Assembly: GCF_900102905.1 (NCBI RefSeq)
Contig: NZ_FNFV01000010.1
Coordinates: forward strand, 1 to 49,459
Direction: 5' to 3'
DNA from: Meinhardsimonia xiamenensis
GTDB taxonomy: Bacteria; Pseudomonadota; Alphaproteobacteria; Rhodobacterales; Rhodobacteraceae
DNA: 49,459 nucleotides
The notes beneath the pieces are model-generated. The model was not told where the DNA came from. It saw nothing but the letters and a program-made list of their open reading frames with translations, and searched no databases. Both the position numbers and the translations under genes were made by a program. This document shows positions 17,987 through 27,107 of this stretch, piece after piece. Position 1 is the stretch's first letter, and each line of letters opens with the position of its first letter.

Positions 17987-19309
17987 TCACGCCGCCGCGG
18001 CGGCCTCTTCGCCGAAGACGCGGGCAAAGATCGTGTCGACATGCTTGAGGTGATAGTCGAGGTCGAAGTTGGCCTCGATCTCCTCGGGCGTCATCACCGC
18101 CGTCACCTCCGGGTCGGCCTTGAGCTCGGTGAGGAAGTCCTTGCCCTCCTCCCACACCTTCATGGCGTTGCGCTGCACAAGCCGATAGGCATCCTCCCGG
18201 CTCACGCCCTTCTGGGTGAGGGCCAGCAGCACGCGCTGGGAGTGGATGAGCCCGCGCGTGAGCTCGAGATTGCGGCGCATGTTCTCGGGATAGATCACGA
18301 GCTTGTCGATGAGCCCCGTGAGGCGGGCGAGCGCGAAATCGAGCGTCACGGTGGCGTCGGGGCCGATCACCCGCTCCACCGAGGAATGCGAGATGTCGCG
18401 CTCGTGCCAGAGCGCGACATTCTCGAGCGCGGGCGTGACAGACATGCGCACGAGGCGGGCAAGGCCGGTGAGGTTCTCGCTCAGGACCGGGTTGCGCTTG
18501 TGCGGCATCGCCGAGGAGCCTTTCTGCCCTGGCGAGAAGTATTCCTCCGCCTCCAGCACCTCGGTGCGCTGCAGATGCCGGATCTCCACGGCGATGTTCT
18601 CGATCGAGGAGGCGATCACGCCGAGCGTTGCAAAGAACATCGCGTGCCGGTCGCGCGGGATCACCTGGGTGGAGATCGGCTCGGGCTCAAGCCCCATCAT
18701 CTTGCACACATGCGCCTCGACCGCCGGGTCGATATTGGCGAAGGTGCCGACCGCGCCCGAAATCGCGCCGGTGGCAACCTCGCGCCGCGCCGCCTCGAGC
18801 CGCTCGCGCCCGCGCTTCATCTCGGCATAGAAACGGGCGAACTTCAGCCCCATCGTCGTCGGCTCGGCGTGAATGCCGTGGCTGCGGCCGATGCAGACGG
18901 TATCCTTGTGCTCGAAGGCGCGGCGCTTGAGCGCGGCAAGAAGCGCGTCCATGTCCTTGAGCAGAAGGTCGGCCGCGCGCACGAGCTGGATGTTGAAGGT
19001 GGTGTCGAGCACATCCGACGAGGTCATGCCCTGATGCACGAAGCGCGCGTTCTCCGGCCCGATGATCTCGGCGAGATGGGTGAGAAAGGCGATCACGTCG
19101 TGCTTGGTTACCGCCTCGATCTCGTCGATGCGGGCGATGTCGAAGGTGGCGTCCTTCGCCTTCCACACCGCTTCGGCGTTCTCCCTGGGGATCACGCCAA
19201 GCGCGGCCTGGGCGTCGCAGGCGTGCGCCTCGATCTCGAACCAGATGCGGAACTTGGTCTCGGGCGACCAGATGGCGACCATCTCGGGGCGGGAGTAGCG
19301 GGGGATCAT
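17987..19309 (-). CDS. purB: adenylosuccinate lyase
   Basis: This enzyme acts twice in purine synthesis, splitting SAICAR and adenylosuccinate with release of fumarate. Starting at 19309 (MIPRYSRPEM) gives 440 residues, the normal size. Family marks are HQGMTSSDVLDT, GRSHGIHAEPTTMG with the general-acid His, and the signature loop GSSAMPHKRNP. It is preceded by AGGAAAGG and diverges from the DUF6314 gene with 80 bases between starts. The longer open frame upstream is not family-like. Confidence 0.97.
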   Translation of the reverse strand: MIPRYSRPEMVAIWSPETKFRIWFEIEAHACDAQAALGVIPRENAEAVWKAKDATFDIARIDEIEAVTKHDVIAFLTHLAEIIGPENARFVHQGMTSSDVLDTTFNIQLVRAADLLLKDMDALLAALKRRAFEHKDTVCIGRSHGIHAEPTTMGLKFARFYAEMKRGRERLEAARREVATGAISGAVGTFANIDPAVEAHVCKMMGLEPEPISTQVIPRDRHAMFFATLGVIASSIENIAVEIRHLQRTEVLEAEEYFSPGQKGSSAMPHKRNPVLSENLTGLARLVRMSVTPALENVALWHERDISHSSVERVIGPDATVTLDFALARLTGLIDKLVIYPENMRRNLELTRGLIHSQRVLLALTQKGVSREDAYRLVQRNAMKVWEEGKDFLTELKADPEVTAVMTPEEIEANFDLDYHLKHVDTIFARVFGEEAAAAA

Positions 19310-19389
19310 GGGCGCGGGCCTTTCCTCGTCTTCGATCTCGGCGCGGGGGTGATAGACTGGGCAGGCGCGGGCGGCAAGGCGGGCGGGCG

Positions 19390-19815
19390 ATGAGCGGCTG
19401 GAAGGAACTGGAGGATTTCGCCGGGCGCTGGCGGCTTGCGCGCGAGATCGAGGATTTCGCCGCCGGCCATGTCGTGCGCTTCTCTGGCGAGGCGCTGTTT
19501 GCGCCCGAGGAGGGAGGGGCGCTTGCCCTGACCGAGGAGGGCACGCTGACGCTGCCCGGCGCCACACCGCTCAAGGCGAGCCGCCGCTATCTCTGGCGGG
19601 CGGGGCAGGGCGGAGCGATCGAGGTTCTGTTCGCGGATGGCCGCCCCTTTCACGTCATCGCCCCCGGCGCGAAGCCCGAGGCCGAGCATCTCTGCCCGCC
19701 CGATCACTACCGCGTGGCCTATGACTTCACCGGCTGGCCCGACTGGCGCGCGGTGTGGCGGGTGAGGGGCCCGCGCAAGGACTACCGGATGCAAAGCCTC
19801 TACCGCCGGGGCTGA
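19390..19815 (+). CDS. DUF6314 family protein
   Basis: A 141-residue protein that looks like a small single-domain beta-rich (lipocalin-like) fold: GRWRLAREIEDF near the start, alternating strands, and a closing WRVRGPRKDYRMQSLYRR. The family is found mainly in Rhodobacteraceae and has no assigned role. There is no signal peptide, so it is probably cytosolic. It diverges from purB and its stop is 4 bases from that of the hydrolase-OsmC gene. Confidence 0.8.
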   Translation: MSGWKELEDFAGRWRLAREIEDFAAGHVVRFSGEALFAPEEGGALALTEEGTLTLPGATPLKASRRYLWRAGQGGAIEVLFADGRPFHVIAPGAKPEAEHLCPPDHYRVAYDFTGWPDWRAVWRVRGPRKDYRMQSLYRRG

Positions 19816-19819
19816 CGGC

Positions 19820-21049
19820 TCACGCGCGCTGCGGCACCGGCGCAAGCTCGGTCACCACCCGCGCGCCGCGGGTGAGCGTGCGGTGCACGGGGCACCTGTC
19901 GGCGATTTCCAGAAGCCGCGCCCGTTGCGCCTCGTCAAGCGCGCCCTCGAGGCGGATCACGCGGCGGAACTCGTCCACCTGTCCCCCGGAGTCTGCCTCC
20001 GCGTCCCTTGCATGCACCTTGGCGTGGGTGACATCCACCTCGACATGGGCCAGCGGCCAGCCCTTGCGCCGGGCATACATGCGGATGGTCATCGAGGTGC
20101 AGGCGCCAAGCCCGGCGGCGAGAAAGCCATAAGGCGACATGCCGCGGTTGGTGCCGCCGAACTCCACCGGCTCGTCGGCCAGCACATGGTGCCAGGGGCC
20201 GTGGGAGATGTCCTGAAGAAAGCCGTTCGCATCGGCCTCGGAGACGCGCACCACGCCTTCGGGCGCGCCGGGCGGCGGCGGCGGCGCCTTGAGGCCGAGA
20301 TAGCGGCTCGCCCAGGCGGCGATGACTTCGGCGGCATATTCGGCGTCCTCGGCCCGGCTCAGAAGGTGATCGGCGTCATCGAGGGTGACGAAGCTCTTGG
20401 GATGTTTGGCCGCCATGAAGATCTTCGCCGCATTGTCGATCGGCACCACCTCGTCACGCGGGGAGTGCAGGATGAGAAGCGCCCGACCGAGCCCGCGGAC
20501 GTCGGCCTCCAGATTCTCCGCGCAGATGTCACGCAGGAAGTCGCGGCTGATGCGGAAGCTCCTCTCCCCGAGCATCACCTCCGCCGCGCCCTCGGCCTCG
20601 ATCCGCGGCAGGGCCTCGGCGAAATGTCCGGTCACATGACAGGGGTCGAAGGGCGCGCCAATGGTGGCCACGGCGCGCACCGAGCCGATGCGGGGTGCTG
20701 CGCGCAGTGCCGCCGCGCCGCCCAGTGAATGGCCGATCAGGAGGCCCGGTGCCAGCCCGTGCGTGGTCAGATAGCTCGCCGCCGCCTCGAGATCGGCGAC
20801 ATTGGCCGAGAGGCCGGTGTTGGCAAACTCGCCCTCGGAGTGGCCGAGCCCGGTGAAGTCGAAGCGCAGAACGGCAATCCCCATCGCCGCGAGCCGCCCG
20901 GCGATGCGCCGCGCTGCGGGGATGTCCTTTCCGCAGGTAAAGCAATGCGCAAAGAGCGCGCTGGCCAGAACCGGCCCCGCGGGCAGATCGAGACGTGCCG
21001 CAAGCGCGCTGCCGTCATGTCCGGCAAAGCTGACCTTTTCGCTGGGCAT
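19820..21049 (-). CDS. alpha/beta hydrolase fused to an OsmC-like domain
   Basis: A two-domain cytosolic protein of 409 residues. Residues 1-250 form an alpha/beta hydrolase with nucleophile S108 (IGHSLGG), acid D199 (SPRDEV) and H228 (DADHLL). A proline-rich hinge (about 255-261) leads to an OsmC/Ohr-like domain (about 265-409) with the paired cysteines C317 (LGACTSM) and C386 (RCPVHRTL) used by such proteins for peroxide reduction. The start at 21049 fits both the family and AGGAACAGG upstream. It may hydrolyse an acylated or oxidised lipid or ester and detoxify hydroperoxides, but no substrate is established. Confidence 0.9.
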   Translation of the reverse strand: MPSEKVSFAGHDGSALAARLDLPAGPVLASALFAHCFTCGKDIPAARRIAGRLAAMGIAVLRFDFTGLGHSEGEFANTGLSANVADLEAAASYLTTHGLAPGLLIGHSLGGAAALRAAPRIGSVRAVATIGAPFDPCHVTGHFAEALPRIEAEGAAEVMLGERSFRISRDFLRDICAENLEADVRGLGRALLILHSPRDEVVPIDNAAKIFMAAKHPKSFVTLDDADHLLSRAEDAEYAAEVIAAWASRYLGLKAPPPPPGAPEGVVRVSEADANGFLQDISHGPWHHVLADEPVEFGGTNRGMSPYGFLAAGLGACTSMTIRMYARRKGWPLAHVEVDVTHAKVHARDAEADSGGQVDEFRRVIRLEGALDEAQRARLLEIADRCPVHRTLTRGARVVTELAPVPQRA

Positions 21050-21162
21050 GGGCCTGTTCCTGCTATCGTCTGGCGCGAAGAGAAGAGTGGAGCGCGGGCG
21101 CGCGCCGTGCAAGGGGTGCGGCGGTTTCCTTTTCAACGCGCGGCGAGGAAGGAAATTGCGTC

Positions 21163-21993
21163 TCAGCCCTCGGTGGGGCGGCGATCGGGCAGTGACAGGC
21201 GCGCGACCTGCTCGGCGATGGGCTCCACCGAAAGCGGATGGGTTTCGGCCGAATAGCTCTCGGGGTCGCCAAGATCGTGCCACTGTCCCCTGTGGTAGAC
21301 CTCGAGCGCGGAGAAGCGCGCCTTGTAGCCCATCTTGGGGCTGCCCGGCACCCAGTAGCCCAGATACACATACGGCAAACCCGCCTCGCGGGCGATGCGG
21401 ATATGGTCGAGGATGATCCAAGTGCCGAGGCTCGTCGCCGGACGGTCGGGGTCGTAGAAGGAGTAGACCATGCTCAGCCCGTCATCGAGCACGTCCGTCA
21501 GGCACACGGCCACGAGCTCGGCCCGGCGCCCGGCGCTCGCGTCGCGATACTCGATGACCCGGCTGCGGATGGGCGTCTCCTCGATCATCGCGGCGAATTC
21601 GAAGATGTCCATGTCGGCCATGCCGCCATCGGCGTGGCGACAGTCGAGATAGGCTCGGAAGAGCGCATATTGCTCCTCCGTGGCCCAGGGCGAGGTGGCC
21701 TGTCGTTTCAGGTGGGCGTTGCGCTTCTCCACCTTGCGCTGGGTGCGCGAGGGGCGGAAATCGGCCACGCGGATGCGCGCCGAGAGGCAGGCAGCGCAAT
21801 CGGGGCAGGACGGCCGGTAGAGCACGTTCTGCGAGCGCCGGAAGCCCTGCTTGGAAAGCGCGTCGTTGAGCTGTGTCGCGCCCTCGCCGTGCAGCGCGGT
21901 GAACAGCTTCCGCTCCATCCGCCCCTCGAGATAGGGGCAGGGCTGGGGGGCCGTCACGTAGAACTGCGGCGCTATGGGCAGGGTATGGCGCAT
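21163..21993 (-). CDS. bpt: aspartate/glutamate leucyltransferase (ATE-like, Bpt)
   Basis: This N-degron enzyme adds leucine from Leu-tRNA to proteins with N-terminal Asp or Glu, marking them for ClpS/ClpAP. The 276-residue length is normal. The N-terminal ATE domain has PCPYLEGR and the CPDCAAC cysteine cluster; the C-terminal GNAT-like domain has [14 protein letters not shown] and [18 protein letters not shown]. The start at 21993 matches the family. A gap of 113 bases to the hydrolase-OsmC gene and of 69 bases to the RDD gene holds no recognised site. Confidence 0.92.
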   Translation of the reverse strand: MRHTLPIAPQFYVTAPQPCPYLEGRMERKLFTALHGEGATQLNDALSKQGFRRSQNVLYRPSCPDCAACLSARIRVADFRPSRTQRKVEKRNAHLKRQATSPWATEEQYALFRAYLDCRHADGGMADMDIFEFAAMIEETPIRSRVIEYRDASAGRRAELVAVCLTDVLDDGLSMVYSFYDPDRPATSLGTWIILDHIRIAREAGLPYVYLGYWVPGSPKMGYKARFSALEVYHRGQWHDLGDPESYSAETHPLSVEPIAEQVARLSLPDRRPTEG

Positions 21994-22062
21994 TCCGGCG
22001 TGACGTTAGCAAGGCCCGGCCCCGCCGCCAAGCCTCGGCATCACGCAACGCGCCTGGGCCGC

Positions 22063-22539
22063 TCAAGGCTCGGCGGGTCGGTTGATCATGGCGGTGCCAA
22101 GCATCAGGTCGTGCAGTCCCTGCCGGCGCGGGGTGGAGAGCATCAGCGCCACTGACACCCCCTGCACCACCACCGTTGCCAGAAAGAAGCTGTAGAGCAG
22201 GGTGTGGGCAATCGCCATGCCCGGATCGAGCCGGCGGCCTGCGCCATCGCGCAGCTCGATGGAGAGAAGCCTCATGCCGGGGGTCGCCGAATTCCGGGCG
22301 ATGAACGCCGCGCGGTAACCGATCCCCGCGCCAAGCCACAGGAGCGGGAAGAACAGCAGGCCCAGAAATGCGGTGAACGGTAGCGCCAGCACCGTCAGAA
22401 GCAGGATCGCCGCCGCATCGACGAGCCAGGCGAAAAAGCGCTTGATCGGCACGTCGGCATAGAATTCGGGCTGAAACAGGGGGTCGGGCAGCCCATCGCC
22501 GCCATGCCAAGAGGCGCGCTGCGTGAGCTGATCCGACAT
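22063..22539 (-). CDS. RDD family membrane protein
   Basis: A 158-residue inner-membrane protein with three or four hydrophobic helices (about 37-60, 60-80 and 110-135). It has the RDD-type residues: Arg and Asp in KRFFAWLVDAAAI and the later SATPGMRLLSIEL motif. The function of the family is largely unknown; some members are ion exchangers, which cannot be inferred here. AAGGAAG lies before the ATG. It is upstream of bpt on the same strand. Confidence 0.85.
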   Translation of the reverse strand: MSDQLTQRASWHGGDGLPDPLFQPEFYADVPIKRFFAWLVDAAAILLLTVLALPFTAFLGLLFFPLLWLGAGIGYRAAFIARNSATPGMRLLSIELRDGAGRRLDPGMAIAHTLLYSFFLATVVVQGVSVALMLSTPRRQGLHDLMLGTAMINRPAEP

Positions 22540-22664
22540 GGCGACTTCCTTTTTCCGCCGGCCGCAAGGGCCCGTTCAGTTGCGAGATATGGGCACGCGG
22601 TCATCCCCGCGCAAGCCGACCCGCCCGCCGGACGGCGGCAGCGGGTGGCGGGGCAGGCGCGCTC

Positions 22665-23816
22665 TCAGAGCAGGCGGCGGGCGGCCAGGTTGGTCATGAG
22701 CGCGCGCACGCCGAAGGTCCACGGCGGGCAATCGGTGCACAGCCGCACCGTGTTGACCAGTCGCCCGAGACCGGGCGCGGCGATCTCGACCACATCGCCC
22801 GGCTTGTGGGTAAAGCCCTGGCCCGGTGCCCCGCGGTCCTCGGTAGGCGCAAACAGCGTGCCCAGAAACAGCATGAACCCGTCGGGATACTGATGATGGG
22901 CGCCGATCGTCTGGGCCACGAGGTCTTCGGGGTCGCGGCTGATCTCGTGCATCGATGAACGGCCGTTCAGGACGAAGCCGTCCTCGCCCGTCACGGTCAT
23001 GTCGAGCTCGGCCACGCGCACATCGTCAAGCGTGAAGTCGCCATCGAACAGCCGGATCATCGGGCCGATGGCGCAGGAGGCGTTGTTGTCCTTGGCTTTC
23101 GAGAGAAGCAACGCCGAGCGCCCCTCCACGTCGCGCAGGTTGACATCGTTGCCCAGCGTGGCGCCCACGATCCTGGCCCGCGAGTTGACCGCCAGCACGA
23201 CTTCCGGTTCGGGATTGTTCCATTGCGACATCGGGTGGATCCCGACCTCCGCACCCCAGCCGACAGCCGAAAGCGCCTGCGCCTTGGAGAAGACCTCGGC
23301 ATCGGGGCCGATCCCGACCTCGAGATACTGCGACCACATGCCTTCGGCGACGAGTGCCTCCTTCAGCCGGGCCGCCTCCGGCGAGCCGGGGCGGATGTTG
23401 CGCAGGCTCTCGCCGATCACCGCCTGCACGCGCCGGCGAATCGCCTCCGCACGGGCAGGGTCGCCAGCGGCCTGCTCCTCGATCACACGCTCGACCATCG
23501 AGCGCGCGAACGTCACGCCGCAGGCCTTGACCGGCTGCAGGTCCGAGGGGGCAAGAAAGTGCACCACGCGCCGGTCGCCCGGCCGGTTGGCGGCGATCTC
23601 CTCGATGCTGCCCAGATCAACGCCTTCCGCGGTGCGGACGAAACCGGCCGGATCCTCCATCTCGCAGATGTCGCGCACGAGCGGCGCGGTGGGCGAGGTG
23701 ATGTCCACCACCCGCCCGGCGCGGATCGTCACCACCGACGGCCCTTGCTCGACGGGGTTCCAGACCCGGCCGACCCAGGTTCCGGCCAGCTCTTCGGCGG
23801 TGAAAATCGATTTCAT
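22665..23816 (-). CDS. fumarylacetoacetate hydrolase family keto-deoxy sugar acid dehydratase
   Basis: A 383-residue cytosolic enzyme of the FAH superfamily, of the long form that includes Caulobacter XylX-type 2-keto-3-deoxy-pentonate dehydratases. The C-terminal FAH fold has VGIGPDAEVFSKAQALS, a polar SKAKDNNASCAIGP stretch and HKPGDVVEIAAPGLG. The start is taken at the ATG at 23816; a GTG at 23825 is also possible because GGAGG lies upstream. It diverges from an alpha-ketoglutarate semialdehyde dehydrogenase, as expected for a Weimberg-like route that turns keto-deoxy sugar acids into 2-oxoglutarate. The exact sugar is not shown. Confidence 0.83.
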   Translation of the reverse strand: MKSIFTAEELAGTWVGRVWNPVEQGPSVVTIRAGRVVDITSPTAPLVRDICEMEDPAGFVRTAEGVDLGSIEEIAANRPGDRRVVHFLAPSDLQPVKACGVTFARSMVERVIEEQAAGDPARAEAIRRRVQAVIGESLRNIRPGSPEAARLKEALVAEGMWSQYLEVGIGPDAEVFSKAQALSAVGWGAEVGIHPMSQWNNPEPEVVLAVNSRARIVGATLGNDVNLRDVEGRSALLLSKAKDNNASCAIGPMIRLFDGDFTLDDVRVAELDMTVTGEDGFVLNGRSSMHEISRDPEDLVAQTIGAHHQYPDGFMLFLGTLFAPTEDRGAPGQGFTHKPGDVVEIAAPGLGRLVNTVRLCTDCPPWTFGVRALMTNLAARRLL

Positions 23817-23891
23817 GACGATCACGCTCCTCCACGCGGTTCCTTGGCGTCACATTGAGCATGAAGCCCGCGCCCTCCGCAAGGCGCCCGA

Positions 23892-23913
23892 GCCTGGCCT
23901 CATGGGGCCAAGC
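23892..23913. promoter_or_regulatory. candidate dyad operator between the FAH-family and KGSADH genes
   Basis: TGGCC (23895-23899) and GGCCA (23906-23910) form perfect arms around 6 bases, and GC on the outer sides extends the symmetry past one mismatch. It sits near the middle of the 183-base gap between the divergent starts, where a shared repressor would be expected. No regulator gene lies next to it in the window. Confidence 0.35.
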
Positions 23914-23999
23914 CTTTGTGTGTTTGCGCTTTTCCCTTTCGCAGACCTGCCCGGTTGCCTAACAAGGGGCGGGTTTCATGACGGAGAGGAAAAGAGATC

Positions 24000-25511
24000 A
24001 TGCTCACAGGGAAGCACCTGATCGCCGGCGAATGGGTCGGCGGCGCGGAGACCTTCACCAATGAGCCCGTCTCCGGCGCCCCGGACATCTTTGCGGCGGG
24101 CACGCCCGAGCATGTCGCGCGCGCGGCTCAGGCCGCCGAGGAGGCGTTCTGGTCCTTCGGCTATTCGTCGCGCGCCGAGCGCGCCGCCTTCCTGCGCCGC
24201 ATCGCCGACGAGATCGAGGCGCGCGGCGCCGAGATCACCGCGCAGGGGGAGAAGGAAACCGGCCTGCCCGCCGCCCGGCTCGAGGGCGAGCGCGGGCGCA
24301 CCACCGGCCAGCTTCGCCTCTTCGCCGACCATATCGAGAAGGGCGACTATCTCGACCGTCGCCACGACCCCGCGCTGCCCGATCGCAAGCCGCTGCCGCG
24401 CCCGGACCTGCGGCTGATGCAGCGCCCCGTCGGGCCGGTGGCCGTCTTCGGTGCCTCGAACTTCCCGCTCGCCTTCTCCACCGCCGGGGGTGACACCGCC
24501 TCGGCGCTTGCCGCGGGCTGCCCGGTGGTGGTGAAGGGTCACCCGGCCCATCCCGGCGTGTCCGACCTCGTCGCCCAGGCGATCGATGCGGCGCGGCGCG
24601 CCTGCGGGCTGCACCCGGGCGTCTTTTCCCAGATCCACGGCCAGAGCCACGAGGTGGGCCAGGCGCTCGTCCAGCATCCGCTGATCAAGGCCGTGGGCTT
24701 CACCGGCTCGCTGGCCGGGGGGCGGGCGCTCTTCGATCTGTGCGCGGCGCGGCCCGAGCCGATCCCCTTCTATGGCGAGCTGGGCTCGGTCAACCCGGTC
24801 TTCATTCTCGACCATGCGCTCGCGCGGCGCGGCGGCGAGATCGCCGAGGGCTGGGCGGCCTCGCTCACGCTTGGGGCGGGGCAGTTCTGCACCAATCCGG
24901 GCATCGTCATCCTGCGCGAGGGCCCCGAGGCCGAGGCCTTCATGGAAGCCGCGCGTGCCGCGCTCGCGGCGGTCGGCGTCCAGACGATGCTGACGAGCGC
25001 CATCGCGGCGGCCTTCGCGCGGGGGCGCGAGCGGCTGGCGGCGGGCACGGGGGTGCGCGAACTTCTGACCTCGGTGTGCGACAGGCGTGGCGCGGCGCCC
25101 TCGGTATATGTGACCACCGGCGCGGAGTGGCTCGCCAACGCGGAGCTTGGCGAGGAGGTGTTCGGACCACTCGGCCTCATCGTGCTGGTCCGCGACGCCG
25201 AGGAGCGGCTTGCGGTGGCGCGCGCGTTTCAGGGTCAGTTGACCTGCACGCTGCAGATGGAGCCGGAGGACACGGCCGAGGCGCAGGCGCTCATGCCGAT
25301 CCTCGAGCGCAAGGCGGGCCGGGTGCTGGCGAACGGCTTTCCGACCGGCGTCGAGGTGGCCGATGCCATGGTGCATGGCGGGCCCTATCCGGCCTCCACG
25401 AACTTCGGCCACACCTCGGTGGGCACGCTCGCCATCCGCCGCTGGCTGAGGCCCGTGTGCTACCAGAACATGCCCGAGGATCTGCTGCCCGAGGATCTGC
25501 GCGGCATCTGA
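24000..25511 (+). CDS. alpha-ketoglutarate semialdehyde dehydrogenase (2,5-dioxovalerate dehydrogenase)
   Basis: An NAD(P)-dependent aldehyde dehydrogenase of 503 residues that makes 2-oxoglutarate, the last step of several sugar-acid routes. Visible catalytic residues are N154 (GASNFP), K179 (VVVKGHP), E260 (YGELGSVNP) and C297 (GAGQFCTNPG). The GHPAHPG and ELGSVNPVF motifs are those of the KGSADH subgroup rather than of general aldehyde dehydrogenases. GGAGAGG lies upstream of the ATG at 24000. The divergent FAH-family gene would supply its aldehyde. Confidence 0.92.
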   Translation: MLTGKHLIAGEWVGGAETFTNEPVSGAPDIFAAGTPEHVARAAQAAEEAFWSFGYSSRAERAAFLRRIADEIEARGAEITAQGEKETGLPAARLEGERGRTTGQLRLFADHIEKGDYLDRRHDPALPDRKPLPRPDLRLMQRPVGPVAVFGASNFPLAFSTAGGDTASALAAGCPVVVKGHPAHPGVSDLVAQAIDAARRACGLHPGVFSQIHGQSHEVGQALVQHPLIKAVGFTGSLAGGRALFDLCAARPEPIPFYGELGSVNPVFILDHALARRGGEIAEGWAASLTLGAGQFCTNPGIVILREGPEAEAFMEAARAALAAVGVQTMLTSAIAAAFARGRERLAAGTGVRELLTSVCDRRGAAPSVYVTTGAEWLANAELGEEVFGPLGLIVLVRDAEERLAVARAFQGQLTCTLQMEPEDTAEAQALMPILERKAGRVLANGFPTGVEVADAMVHGGPYPASTNFGHTSVGTLAIRRWLRPVCYQNMPEDLLPEDLRGI

Positions 25512-25567
25512 GCGCGCCATTCCGCGCGCCGCTGTCCTGTTGCCCTTGCTTCCGCGAAAGGCAATCA

Positions 25568-25597
25568 TGGCAGGCCAGCGGCGGGTGCGGCCTGCCA
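25568..25597 (+). terminator. hairpin between the KGSADH gene and modA
   Basis: Nine-base perfect arms TGGCAGGCC (25568-25576) and GGCCTGCCA (25589-25597) enclose a 12-base loop, 39 bases before the modA start. It may end transcription from the dehydrogenase gene or act as a folded modA leader. No T run follows, no ModE-type operator was recognised in the 124-base gap, and a molybdenum-cofactor riboswitch could not be demonstrated. Confidence 0.5.
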
Positions 25598-25635
25598 GCG
25601 GGCAGTCGTGAGGGTGGCGGAAGGAAAGCGGGCGC

Positions 25636-26439
25636 TTGGCACGCGGATGGTTTCTGGCGATGGTAATGGTCGCGGGGGCCGTGCTCGCCCCGGCGGCCGC
25701 AAATGCCGCGCGCGCCACGGTCGCCGTGGCGGCAAATTTCCTTGCAACCGCTGAGGACCTCGCGGCGCGCTTCGAGGCGGCCACCGGCCATGAGCTCGTT
25801 CTGATCCATGGTGCAACCGGCGCGCTCTATGCGAAGATCCGGGCCGGGGCGCCCTATGATCTCTTCCTTGCCGCTGATGCCGAGCGCCCCCGTCGGCTTG
25901 AAGCCGAGGGGCTTTTGGCACCGGGCGGGCGGCGGGCCTATGCGCTGGGACGGCTGGCGCTTGCCGGGCGCGGAGTGGACGCGGGCAGCGACTGGCGCGC
26001 ACTTCTCGCCGATGCCGGCCGGCGTCTTGCCATCGCCAACCCCGAGACCGCGCCCTATGGCGTTGCCGCGCGCGAGGTGCTCATCGCGCTGCGCGGGCCG
26101 GAGCGCTGGAGTGAAGGCGTGATCTTCGGGGAGAGCGTCGGTCAGGCGCTGGCCTTTGTCGTCACCGGCAACGCGCCTTTGGGGCTGGTCTCGCTCGCCC
26201 AGGCGCTCGAGGTCGCAGGACGGCTTGGCCATGTGCCGATCCCGCCCGAGCTGCACGCGCCCATCCTCCAGGAGGCGGCGCTGACGCTGAGGGGCGGCAG
26301 GAACCCGGCCGCGCGCGCCTTCTTCGACTTCCTGCAGAGCGGGGAGGCGCGGGCCATCATCGCGGCGGCAGGCTACGGCCTGCCGGTGCCGACCGAGGCG
26401 ATGCGGGAGCCGACAGAAGATGCGGAGGCGGGGCGGTGA
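25636..26439 (+). CDS. modA: molybdate ABC transporter, substrate-binding protein
   Basis: A periplasmic binding protein of 267 residues that delivers molybdate or tungstate to ModBC. A signal peptide (ARGWFLAMVMVAGAVLAPAA) ends near ANAARA. The mature part shows VAVAANFLATAEDLA, GATGALYAKIRAGAPYD and IANPETAPYG, all typical of ModA. The start is a TTG at 25636 with AAGGAAAG about 8 bases upstream; the next in-frame ATG would remove the charged start of the signal peptide. Its stop overlaps the modB GTG by 4 bases. Confidence 0.92.
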   Translation: MARGWFLAMVMVAGAVLAPAAANAARATVAVAANFLATAEDLAARFEAATGHELVLIHGATGALYAKIRAGAPYDLFLAADAERPRRLEAEGLLAPGGRRAYALGRLALAGRGVDAGSDWRALLADAGRRLAIANPETAPYGVAAREVLIALRGPERWSEGVIFGESVGQALAFVVTGNAPLGLVSLAQALEVAGRLGHVPIPPELHAPILQEAALTLRGGRNPAARAFFDFLQSGEARAIIAAAGYGLPVPTEAMREPTEDAEAGR

Positions 26440-27107
26440 CCGGTTTCCTCACCCCCGTTCTCATCACGCTCAAGCTCGCCGCGATGACAACGGTGCTGCT
26501 GGTGATCTTCTCCCTGCCGCTGGCCTGGTGGCTGGCCACCACGCGCACCCGCCTGCGCCCGCTCGTGGAGGCGGTGGTGGCCTTGCCGCTGGTGCTGCCG
26601 CCCACGGTGCTCGGCTTCTATCTGCTGATCTTCCTCAGCCCCGAAAGCCCGCTTGGCGCGGCCTGGGTGCGGCTGACGGGCGAGACGCTGACCTTTTCCT
26701 TCTCCGGTCTCGTCGTGGGCTCGTTTCTATACTCGCTCCCCTTCGCGGTGCAGCCGCTGCAGACGGCCTTCCAGTCGGTGGGGACAGGCTACATGGAGGC
26801 CGCGGCCACGCTTGGCGCCACGCGGCTTGACGCCTTCCGCTCGGTGGCGCTGCCGCTGGCGCGCCGTGGCGTGCTGACGGCGGCGGTGCTGAGCTTTGCC
26901 CACACCCTCGGAGAGTTCGGGGTGGTGCTGATGGTGGGCGGCAACATTCCCGGCAAGACCCGCGTTCTGTCGATCGAGGTGTTCTCGGCGGTCGAGACGC
27001 TCGACTACGCCACCGCGCATCTGCTCTCGGCGGGGCTTCTGGTGTTCAGCTTTCTGGTGCTGAGCGCGGTCTACATCCTCAACCGGCGCGACGGGGCGGG
27101 GCGGTGA
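26436..27107 (+). CDS. modB: molybdate ABC transporter, permease
   Basis: A 223-residue inner-membrane protein with five or six hydrophobic helices. The EAA loop that docks to ModC is visible as MEAAATLGATRLDAFRSVAL (about 115-134). The start is a GTG inside a GTGA overlap with modA, and the same kind of overlap links it to modC, so all three are probably translated together. Confidence 0.93.
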   Translation: MTGFLTPVLITLKLAAMTTVLLVIFSLPLAWWLATTRTRLRPLVEAVVALPLVLPPTVLGFYLLIFLSPESPLGAAWVRLTGETLTFSFSGLVVGSFLYSLPFAVQPLQTAFQSVGTGYMEAAATLGATRLDAFRSVALPLARRGVLTAAVLSFAHTLGEFGVVLMVGGNIPGKTRVLSIEVFSAVETLDYATAHLLSAGLLVFSFLVLSAVYILNRRDGAGR

